This document shows positions 49,633 to 56,936 of a DNA stretch of 64,000 bases, one piece after another. This DNA is from DASYLJ01 sp036009625 (GTDB lineage Bacteria > Desulfobacterota > Binatia > DP-6): contig DASYLJ010000092.1 in NCBI GenBank assembly GCA_036009625.1, positions 1-64,000 of the forward strand. The letters are read 5' to 3'. Below the pieces are notes generated by a model. That model was not told the DNA's origin. It did not search any database and saw only the letters and a list, made by a program, of their open reading frames with translations. Both the position numbers and the translations under genes were made by a program. How positions within the stretch are numbered: the first letter of the stretch is position 1; each line of letters starts with the position of its first letter.

Positions 49633-51693
49633 ATGCGAGTCATGGGTGTGGTGGTGGGGTTGATGGTGATGCTCGGCGTACCGTCGGTGCGTGCGCAGTC
49701 GGCGTGCGATCCGACGACGCAGCTCACGTACACGTTCACGAGCGCGTGTCCCGAGCCGATCTGGATCGGCCAGCGCAGTACCGGCGATTCGACCGCCTAC
49801 CCACCGCAGTCGGGCAATTGGGCGCTCGCCGGCACGTGCGCAACCAACGCGGATTGCCCGTCGGGTGCCTGCGACACGTCGTCGGGCGCGTGCACCTGCG
49901 CGTCCGCGAGTGATTGTCCCGGCGGCGCGGCCTGCGGTGCCGACGACAAGTGCGTCACCACGGCGGTCTTCTGCATGCCGCAGAGCTGGAGCTCGGGAAC
50001 GTTCTGGCCCCGCACCGGCTGCACGCTCGATACGTCGGTCACGCCCGCATCGCTCTCGTGCGCCACCGGCCAGTGCAACGGCGCCGGCAGCGTCGGGCTC
50101 CTCGACTGCAGCGTCGGCAACGGCGCCGGCTCGCCGACGAATCCCGTGACGCAGTTCGAGGTGACGTCGACCGCGACCGCCGTCAACTACGACGTGAGTC
50201 TCGCCGCCGGGTACAACGTCGAAACCGCGGCAACGCCCGTCGGCGGCGGCGCCGTCGTCCCCGGCACCACCGACATCGCCGCCTGCGACACGGCCGGTTG
50301 CACGGCAGATCTCAACGCCTCGTGCCCCGAGGCATTGCAGGTGCTCGATGGCTCGACGGTCATCGGCTGCCTCGATCCGTGTACCCGCTGCCAGCGGGCG
50401 GATCCCCCCAGCGCGCTCGGATGTGGCGACCTCGTTCCCGACCAGTGGACCTGTGGCGTCGAGAGCGGAACGGTCACCACGCTCGACCTCTATTGTGCGA
50501 AGAACTTCGTCGACGGTTCGGCGCAGGCATCGCCCAACCAGGGCGTTCCCACGGCCTTCTCGCAGCTCGACTGCGCGCCGGGGTTGACGTTCGTCATCCC
50601 CACGTTTGCGACCGCGTACTCGCTGCCCGTCGACATGGGCGTCTGCCTGTGGACGACGCCACCCCAGTCCGGGATTCCGCACTTCAACGAGAACGGCTGG
50701 TTCGACGCGGCATCGACGACGACGATGAACTGTGGCGGCGTGCCGCCGGACTATGTCCCGCTGGCGGATGGCACGGCGTGCGGGGGCTATCTGACGCCGC
50801 AGTCGGACGGCGGCTACTACGAGGGGGCGCTCGGCTACACCTGCCAGACCGCGACCTACGCGGTGACCGGAGGCACGCAGGTGTCCCACCTCTGCCTGCC
50901 CCCGAGGACGAGCGGACTCGGCACGTGTCAGGCCGACACGCTGGGCAACGTGCCCCTCTACACCGCGGCCGCCGGCGTCTCGAATCCGTCGTGGCTCTTC
51001 ACTGCCAAGCAGGCTGGTGGCGGCACCACGTCCTACTACGTGCCGTTCAAGACCGCGTGTCAGGCTGCCTACGCGTGGCAGTACGACGACGCGTCGGCCG
51101 GCTTCGGGTGCGATCCGGCGGTCGTCGCCTCCGGCGGGCCGGCGTTTTCGGGCTTCGACGTGACGTTCTGCGGCGCCGAGACGCCCGGTGGTGGCGGAGG
51201 CGGTGGCAACGGCCCGACGCCGAACGCCGTGGCCGCGCTCAGCGTGAAGGGTCGCGCCGCCAAGCTCGATCGCAGCGGGCGCGGTGTCGTCCGCATCAAG
51301 GGCCTGACGACGCTGTCGACCACCGTCGCGATCGAGGAGGCCACCGTGACGCTGACGGACCTCCTCGACGAGGTCGGTGCCGCGGGCGAGCTGGTGACGG
51401 ACGGCGACGAGCTCACGCTGACGCCGCGCAAGCGCAAGAAGAAGGTCGCGATCTTCGAGACCGACGCCGGCGTCGAGCCGCGGCTGAAGGTCGTCCTGCA
51501 CCGGCCGCGCCCGGACGCGGAGAAGGTGAAGGTGATCGTCATCGGCCGTCGCGCCACCATCGCGAAGCCCACCGTGTGCACCGACGCGGTGGCGATCGAG
51601 ACGGCACTGATCGTCAGCGCCGGCGCCACCAACACGCGCGTCGGCACCGTCGGCCCGTGGCAGTGCAAGCCGAAGGCGCTGCACGCGAAGTAG
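49633..51693 (+). CDS. Secreted thaumatin-like protein with Cys-rich insertion
   Basis: 686 aa from ATG 49633 (ATG 49642 also possible). Signal peptide residues about 1-22 (VRAQS). The order matches the thaumatin family (PF00314): TYTFTSACPEPIWIGQ at the start, FWPRTGC, CATGQCNGAGSVGLLDC, VTQFEVT...NYDVSLAAGYNVETAATPV, CTADLNASCPEALQVLDG, and late PFKTACQAAYAWQYDDASAGFGC...FDVTFCG. Insertions include a Cys cluster (about 68-107). A gap with a Gly-rich linker leads to a C-terminal Lys/Arg-rich domain (about 540-686). In plants these are defence or glucanase-binding proteins. A bacterial role is unknown. The stop abuts the convergent CoA-transferase stop. Confidence 0.85.
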   Translation: MRVMGVVVGLMVMLGVPSVRAQSACDPTTQLTYTFTSACPEPIWIGQRSTGDSTAYPPQSGNWALAGTCATNADCPSGACDTSSGACTCASASDCPGGAACGADDKCVTTAVFCMPQSWSSGTFWPRTGCTLDTSVTPASLSCATGQCNGAGSVGLLDCSVGNGAGSPTNPVTQFEVTSTATAVNYDVSLAAGYNVETAATPVGGGAVVPGTTDIAACDTAGCTADLNASCPEALQVLDGSTVIGCLDPCTRCQRADPPSALGCGDLVPDQWTCGVESGTVTTLDLYCAKNFVDGSAQASPNQGVPTAFSQLDCAPGLTFVIPTFATAYSLPVDMGVCLWTTPPQSGIPHFNENGWFDAASTTTMNCGGVPPDYVPLADGTACGGYLTPQSDGGYYEGALGYTCQTATYAVTGGTQVSHLCLPPRTSGLGTCQADTLGNVPLYTAAAGVSNPSWLFTAKQAGGGTTSYYVPFKTACQAAYAWQYDDASAGFGCDPAVVASGGPAFSGFDVTFCGAETPGGGGGGGNGPTPNAVAALSVKGRAAKLDRSGRGVVRIKGLTTLSTTVAIEEATVTLTDLLDEVGAAGELVTDGDELTLTPRKRKKKVAIFETDAGVEPRLKVVLHRPRPDAEKVKVIVIGRRATIAKPTVCTDAVAIETALIVSAGATNTRVGTVGPWQCKPKALHAK

Positions 51694-52914
51694 CTACGCG
51701 ACGGCGCCCGATACCCGCAGGGCGATGATGCGGTCCATGTCCATCCCCAGCTCCTGGAGGATGTCGTCGCCGTGCTCGTTGAGCTCCGGGCCGCGACGCG
51801 TGGGCGTGGGCTGCTCGTCGAACTGGACGGGTGTGGCCACGAGCTCGAAGTCGGTGCCGTCGCGCGTCGTCGCGCGGGTCACGTAGCCGTTCGCGCGTGC
51901 CTGCGGGTCGTCGGCCACCTCGATCGCGTTCTGCACGGGGGCCCACTGCCCGCGGAGCGTCTGGAAGCGTTCGGTCCACTCGACGAGGGTGCGCCCCTTG
52001 AACACGTCGCGCAGGATTTCCACCGCCGCCGAGCCGTTGGCGGCGAGGTGCTCGACGCTGTCGAAGCGCGGGTCCTGCGCCAGCTCGGGGCGATCGATGT
52101 GCGCGCAGAAGTCGGGCCAGTAGTGGAACGCCTGCAGCATGACGAGGCTCACGAAGCGTCGGTCGCTGGTCTCGTAGGTGGCGACCAGCGGATTGAACGA
52201 CGCGGTACCGCCGGGCATCGGCGTCGACCAGGCGGTCTTCGACTGGCGTGAGAGCGCGATGCCGGCCGACAACGCCCACATGCCGGTGGCGAGCAGCGAC
52301 ACGTCGACGACCGACGGCTCGCCGGTGCGCTCGCGCTTGAGCAGCGCGGCGGCGATGCCGCCGGCGATGGTCATGCCGCCCATCGAATCGCCCCACGCCG
52401 GACCGGGCTGCGGCAGGATGCCCGGCAGCTCGGCCGGCGTGACGCTGGCGGCGTTACCGGCGCGGCACCAGAAGGCGGTCTGGTCGTAGCCGCCGCGGTC
52501 GCGATCGGGGCCGCGGACGCCGAACGCCGTCCCGCGCACGTAGATGATCTTCGAGTTCACGGCGCGGATGTCGGCGACGTCGATGCGCAGCCGAGCCAGG
52601 ATGCCGGGCAGCTTGTTGGTGAGGAACACGTCGCTGCGGCGGACGAGGGCGTAGAGCACCTCGAGGCCGTCCGGATGGGTGAGATCGATGCCGATCGATC
52701 GCTTGCCGCGGTTCGAGTGCTCGGAGAGCACGTGGACGCTCGACGACAGCTTCATCACGCCGGTGCGGCCGAGGCCGCGCATGGCGTCGCCGCGCTCGGG
52801 ATGCTCGACCTTGACGACGTCGGCGCCCCAATCGGAAAGCACGGCCGAGGCCGCGGGCACGAACGTGTGCTCTGCCACCTCGAGCACGCGGATGCCCTTC
52901 ATCACGTCGGTCAT
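51694..52914 (-). CDS. CaiB/BaiF family (class III) CoA-transferase
   Basis: 406 aa from ATG 52912-52914. The family blocks are IRVLEVAEHTFVPAASAVLSDWGADVVKVEHPERGD, NRGKRSIGIDL, DVFLTNKLPGILARLRID, and the catalytic Asp in PAWGDSMGGM. It would move CoA between acyl groups, for example to activate a steroid, alkanoate or aromatic substrate. The TetR gene upstream overlaps it by 4 bases, so it is probably its regulatory target. Confidence 0.95.
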   Translation of the reverse strand: MTDVMKGIRVLEVAEHTFVPAASAVLSDWGADVVKVEHPERGDAMRGLGRTGVMKLSSSVHVLSEHSNRGKRSIGIDLTHPDGLEVLYALVRRSDVFLTNKLPGILARLRIDVADIRAVNSKIIYVRGTAFGVRGPDRDRGGYDQTAFWCRAGNAASVTPAELPGILPQPGPAWGDSMGGMTIAGGIAAALLKRERTGEPSVVDVSLLATGMWALSAGIALSRQSKTAWSTPMPGGTASFNPLVATYETSDRRFVSLVMLQAFHYWPDFCAHIDRPELAQDPRFDSVEHLAANGSAAVEILRDVFKGRTLVEWTERFQTLRGQWAPVQNAIEVADDPQARANGYVTRATTRDGTDFELVATPVQFDEQPTPTRRGPELNEHGDDILQELGMDMDRIIALRVSGAVA

Positions 52915-53609
52915 GTGGATGGGGTCCTCTCGTCTGCGACCACCGCGCGCCGGCAGAACTCCCAGACGGTGTCGGCCATGGCCTCGGTGCGTCGTTCGGC
53001 GTTGACGAGCAGTGCGTGGTGCAGCGTCGACGACACCAGGTTGTGGATGAGCGCCGCCGTCTCGCGCAGCTCCAGCGGACGACAGCGTCCCGCGGCCACG
53101 CCCGCGGCGAGCTGCTCGGCGATGAGATCGGTCAGCGGCTGGAGTGCGCGGCCGAGCTCCACCGGTCGCGCCTCCGCGAGACGGAGGTGCTCGCGGCTCA
53201 TGGCCGTGCTCTGTGCGACGTCCTGCTCGGCGCAGGCGTTGAAGATCATGGTGGTCACGACGAACCGCAGCCGGTCGAGCGCATCCGGGATGGGCTCGAG
53301 CGCGGCCCGGTACTTGTCGGCCGCCATCCGGATCGTCTGCTCGAACACGGCGAGCAGCAGGTCGTCCTTGCTCTGGAAGCGGGCATAGAAGGCGCGGCGC
53401 GAGAGCCCGGTGCGCTGCAGGAGCGTGCGCAGCGTCAGCCCGTCGATGCCGGTTTCGCCGACGATGACCGCTCCGGCCTCGACGAACTTACGGCTACGCT
53501 GCAGGAAGCGCTCGCGGGCGCCGCGAACCATCTGGTCGAGCGCGCGCTCCTCCCAGGCGGCATCCGGATGCGCGGCGCGGGTCGCCTTCTGCTGTGGGCC
53601 CGTGGCCAT
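52911..53609 (-). CDS. TetR-family transcriptional regulator
   Basis: 232 aa from ATG 53607-53609 (an ATG at 53526-53528 is also possible). The HTH is GETGIDGLTLRTLLQRTGLSRRAFYARFQSKDDLLLAVFE. The C-terminal ligand-binding helices follow. Its TGA overlaps the CoA-transferase ATG, giving a regulator-first operon. It also lies 115 bases from the start of the divergent P450 gene, which it may regulate too. Confidence 0.93.
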   Translation of the reverse strand: MATGPQQKATRAAHPDAAWEERALDQMVRGARERFLQRSRKFVEAGAVIVGETGIDGLTLRTLLQRTGLSRRAFYARFQSKDDLLLAVFEQTIRMAADKYRAALEPIPDALDRLRFVVTTMIFNACAEQDVAQSTAMSREHLRLAEARPVELGRALQPLTDLIAEQLAAGVAAGRCRPLELRETAALIHNLVSSTLHHALLVNAERRTEAMADTVWEFCRRAVVADERTPST

Positions 53610-53724
53610 CCGAAGGTGGCCGTATCATGAGAACGCTGGTCCCACAATCGATTTCGACGGGATCGGACCCTGGTGCGAAAGGCTTGCCAATCCTGACGGC
53701 ATCATGCGATAGGCCGGAAGAACG

Positions 53725-54918
53725 ATGGTCTCGGACGTCTACTACGACCCGTACGACTACCAGATCGACGTCGAGCCCCATCCGACGTGGCGGCGCATGC
53801 GGGACGAGGTGCCGCTGTACCGCAACGAGCGGTACGATTTCTGGGCCCTGTCGCGCTTCCAGGACGTGCTCGACGCCAGCATCGACCACGGCACGTACTC
53901 GTCGGCGCGGGGCACGGTGCTCGAATTCATGCGGACGGAGATCCCCGCCACCATGCGGCCGATGATCTTCATCGATCCGCCAGAGCACTCGCGCCTGCGC
54001 GCGCTCGTCAGCCGCGCCTTCTCGCCGCGACGCATCGCCGCGCTGGAGCGCAGCACGCGCGAGATCGTGTGTGGGTATCTCGATGCCTACGTCGGTGGGA
54101 GCGGCTTCGACTTCGTCGCCGACTTCGGGGCCAAGGTGCCGATGATGGTCATCAGCAGCATGCTCGGCGTGCCGCTGGAGGATCGCGACCAGCTCCGCGA
54201 GTGGATGGATATCCTGTTGCACCGCGAGCCGGGCGAGATCGATCCGGCGCAGCGCATGATGGAGTACGGCGCCAAGGTGTTCGGCTACATGGCCGGCTAC
54301 GTCGCCGACCGTCGCACGACGCCGCGCGATGACGTCATGACCGATCTCCTCCACGCCGAGATCGACGACGCCGATGGCGTGAAGCGTCGTCTCACCGAGG
54401 CAGAGCTGCTCTCGTTCATCATGCTGCTCGCCGGTGCCGGCAACGAGACCGTGGCGCGACTGCTCGGCTGGGCGGGCGCCACGCTGGCGCGCTTCCCCGA
54501 CGAACGCGCCAAGCTCGTGCGGCAACCCGAGCTCATTCCCAACGCGGTGGAGGAGCTCCTGCGCTACGAGCCGCCGTCACCGGTGCAGGCACGCACCGTG
54601 ATGCGCGACGTCACGTGGCACGGCCACACGGTGCCCGAGGGCGCCGTGATGCTGCTCCTCACGGGCTCGGCGGGCCGCGACGAGCGCCAGTACGACGACC
54701 CCGACCGTTTCGACGTCGAGCGCCGATTCGATCGCCACATCTCCTTCGGCTACGGCGCCCACTTCTGCCTCGGTGCTGCGCTGGCGCGTCTGGAGGGACG
54801 GATCGCGCTCGAGGAGACGCTCGCGCGCTTCCCCACCTGGGACGTCGACTGGAGCGCCACGGAGCACGTCCACACCAGCACGGTGCGTGGCTACGCCAAG
54901 CTCCCCATCCGGTTCTGA
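53725..54918 (+). CDS. Cytochrome P450
   Basis: 397 aa. I-helix LLAGAGNETVARLLG, ExxR EELLRY, haem loop FGYGAHFCLGAALARLEG with the axial Cys. It is more similar in organisation to bacterial CYP families acting on fatty acids or steroids than to the P450 at 27366. No redox partner is adjacent. It is followed after 14 bases by an amidohydrolase gene on the same strand. Confidence 0.97.
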   Translation: MVSDVYYDPYDYQIDVEPHPTWRRMRDEVPLYRNERYDFWALSRFQDVLDASIDHGTYSSARGTVLEFMRTEIPATMRPMIFIDPPEHSRLRALVSRAFSPRRIAALERSTREIVCGYLDAYVGGSGFDFVADFGAKVPMMVISSMLGVPLEDRDQLREWMDILLHREPGEIDPAQRMMEYGAKVFGYMAGYVADRRTTPRDDVMTDLLHAEIDDADGVKRRLTEAELLSFIMLLAGAGNETVARLLGWAGATLARFPDERAKLVRQPELIPNAVEELLRYEPPSPVQARTVMRDVTWHGHTVPEGAVMLLLTGSAGRDERQYDDPDRFDVERRFDRHISFGYGAHFCLGAALARLEGRIALEETLARFPTWDVDWSATEHVHTSTVRGYAKLPIRF

Positions 54919-54932
54919 CAAAGGGAATCGCC

Positions 54933-56195
54933 ATGACCAGAGACGACATGATCCTCGTGAGCGTCGACGACCACATCGTCGAGCCGCCCACGGTCTTCGA
55001 GCGCCACACCCCCGCCAAGTGGGCCGCGCGGGCGCCACGGCTCCTCTACGACCCGAAGCGCGGCACGCAGACGTGGACGTGGGAGGGCGGGGCGTCGGCC
55101 ACGCCGTTCATCTGCGCCGTCGTGACGCTGCCGAACGAGGAGTGGGGCTACGACCCCACCACGATCGCCGAGATGCGACCCGGCTGCTACGACCACGACG
55201 CCCGCGTCCGCGACATGGACGCGAACGGCATCCTGGCGTCGATGTGCTTCCCGTCGTTCACCGGCATGGGCGGCAGCTTCTTCGCGAGCTGCCCGGACAA
55301 GGACCTCGCCTACGCCTGCCTGCAGGCCTACAACGACTGGCACATCGACGAGTGGTGCGGCAGCCATCCGGGTCGCTTCATCCCGCTGCCGCTGTCGCCG
55401 CTGTGGTCGCCCGAGCTGGCCGCGAAGGAGGTGCGTCGCGTCGCCCGCAAGGGCGTGACGGCGATCGCATTCTCGGAAGCGCCGGAGACCTTCGGCCATC
55501 CGAGCATCCACAGCGGTGCGTGGGACCCGTTCTTCGCCGCCTGTCAGGACGAGGACATGACGATCGGCATCCACATCGCGTCGAGCAACGTGGGGCGTCC
55601 CGATCCCGCCGTGCCGATGGAGATATCGAGCACGCTGCCGTGCTGGAACGCGCTCGCGTGCGCCGCGAACTTCCTGTGGTGCAAGTCGCTGGTGAAGTAT
55701 CCGAACGTGAAGATCGCGCTGTCCGAGGGCGGCACGTCCTGGATTCCGGGATTCCTCGACCGCATGGAGCGCCAGTTCACGGTGCAGAAGTGGGTGAAGT
55801 CCGACCTCGGCGGCCTGACGCCCACCGAGAAGTTCCGTCGCCATTTCCTGGCGTGCTTCGTGTGCGATCCATCGGGCCTGCTGCTGCGCGACCGCATCGG
55901 TATCGACAACATCGCCTACGAGGTCGACTACCCGCACTCCGACTGTACCTTCCCCGGCTCGCCCGAGGAGCTGTGGGAGCACTTCGAGATGGCGAAGTGC
56001 AACGACGCCGAGATCGCGAAGGTCAGCCACGAGAACGCGCTGCGCTGGCTTCGGTTCGATCCGTTCGCGCACCGTCCGCGCGAGCGGGCGACGGTGGCGG
56101 CACTGCGCGCGGACGCGCGTGACGTCGACCTGCGGACGCGATCGAAGGCCGACTATCGCCGGGCTTACGAAGCGACCCACGGCCCGGTAGGGTGA
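54933..56195 (+). CDS. Amidohydrolase family 2 protein
   Basis: 420 aa from ATG 54933. SVDDHIVEPPTVFERHTP is the D-x-H-x-x-EP metal site of PF04909. MTIGIHIASSNVG and IALSEGGTSWIPGFLDRME supply later metal/catalytic residues, and AYEVDYPHSDCTFPGSPE supplies the late Asp/His. Such enzymes act as decarboxylases or hydrolases of aromatic or ring-cleaved substrates. It is directly downstream of the P450 and upstream of OsmC, so it may act on a P450 product. Confidence 0.93.
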   Translation: MTRDDMILVSVDDHIVEPPTVFERHTPAKWAARAPRLLYDPKRGTQTWTWEGGASATPFICAVVTLPNEEWGYDPTTIAEMRPGCYDHDARVRDMDANGILASMCFPSFTGMGGSFFASCPDKDLAYACLQAYNDWHIDEWCGSHPGRFIPLPLSPLWSPELAAKEVRRVARKGVTAIAFSEAPETFGHPSIHSGAWDPFFAACQDEDMTIGIHIASSNVGRPDPAVPMEISSTLPCWNALACAANFLWCKSLVKYPNVKIALSEGGTSWIPGFLDRMERQFTVQKWVKSDLGGLTPTEKFRRHFLACFVCDPSGLLLRDRIGIDNIAYEVDYPHSDCTFPGSPEELWEHFEMAKCNDAEIAKVSHENALRWLRFDPFAHRPRERATVAALRADARDVDLRTRSKADYRRAYEATHGPVG

Positions 56196-56216
56196 CGCCC
56201 CAAAGGAGGGATCGTC

Positions 56217-56645
56217 ATGCCATCGCGTAAGGCCGAAGCAGAGTGGAAGGGGAATCTCCCGCAGGGCAGTGGCACGCTCAAGCTCGGGAGCGGCGCCTTC
56301 GAGGGACCGTACTCGTTCAAGTCGCGCTTCGAGGAGGGCCAGTCGGCCACCAACCCCGAGGAGCTCATCGGGGCCGCCCACGCCGGCTGCTTCACCATGG
56401 CGCTGGCGCTCGTCCTGACGCGCGCCAAGATCACGCCGACGCGTCTGCACACGACGGCTACCGTCAAGCTCGCGCAGGTCGGCGAGGACTTCGCCATCAC
56501 GGCGATCGATCTCGCGACCGAGGCGGAGATTCCGGGCATCGACGACGCGACGTTCCAGCAGCACGCGGCGAATGCGAAGCAGAACTGCCCCGTGTCGAAG
56601 GCGCTGGCAGGGACCGAGATACACCTGACGGCGAAGCTGCTGTAG
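56217..56645 (+). CDS. osmC: OsmC/Ohr-family peroxiredoxin
   Basis: 142 aa. The family's two redox Cys are visible: Cys58 in GAAHAGCFTMAL and Cys124 in KQNCPVSKALAG. It reduces organic hydroperoxides using its Cys pair, a typical stress defence, and may protect the cell from products of the neighbouring P450/amidohydrolase. An AAAGGAGG site lies upstream of the ATG. Confidence 0.95.
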   Translation: MPSRKAEAEWKGNLPQGSGTLKLGSGAFEGPYSFKSRFEEGQSATNPEELIGAAHAGCFTMALALVLTRAKITPTRLHTTATVKLAQVGEDFAITAIDLATEAEIPGIDDATFQQHAANAKQNCPVSKALAGTEIHLTAKLL

Positions 56646-56661
56646 CGGGCCGTCGACCCGG

Positions 56662-56689
56662 GGGCGGTGGTGCAGTACCGCCGCCCTTT
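56662..56689 (+). terminator. Rho-independent terminator after OsmC
   Basis: A 10-bp stem with one G-T pair (GGGCGGTGGT with ACCGCCGCCC), loop GCAGT, followed by TTT, about 16 bases past the OsmC stop. This is the clearest intrinsic terminator in the window. Confidence 0.8.
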
Positions 56690-56771
56690 CAGGACGCGTC
56701 GACCCGGCGTCCCGGCATCGCCGTGGGACGCGCGCGCGGTTACGCGTCTCCGTACGACCACGTACGTACTT

Positions 56772-56786
56772 CTACGTCGGTAGAAA
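56772..56786 (+). promoter_or_regulatory. CTAC-N4-GTAGAAA element upstream of the ice-binding gene
   Basis: CTAC-GTCG-GTAGAAA, an inverted repeat with an A-rich tail, about 150 bases before the start at 56937. Nearly the same element (CTAC-N5-GTAGAAA) stands before the giant kinase gene at 59332-59347. It is a candidate binding site shared by the two genes. Confidence 0.4.
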
Positions 56787-56936
56787 TTCAGTCTTGTATG
56801 GTGCGGCGTCATGGCCCTATGGCGAGACATGCACAGCGAGATACAGGCCGCGGCCGGCGCGGTTCCCATTGGCGTCGGTCGCTCACGTGGAGCGAGCGAT
56901 GCGCTGGCCGTCGTCGCGACGAAGAGGGTGCTCCCC

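Noticed and set aside
53610..53724. TTTCG...CGAAA as a TetR operator in the divergent gap
   Set aside because: Arms of only 5 bp separated by 19 bases; such matches are expected by chance.
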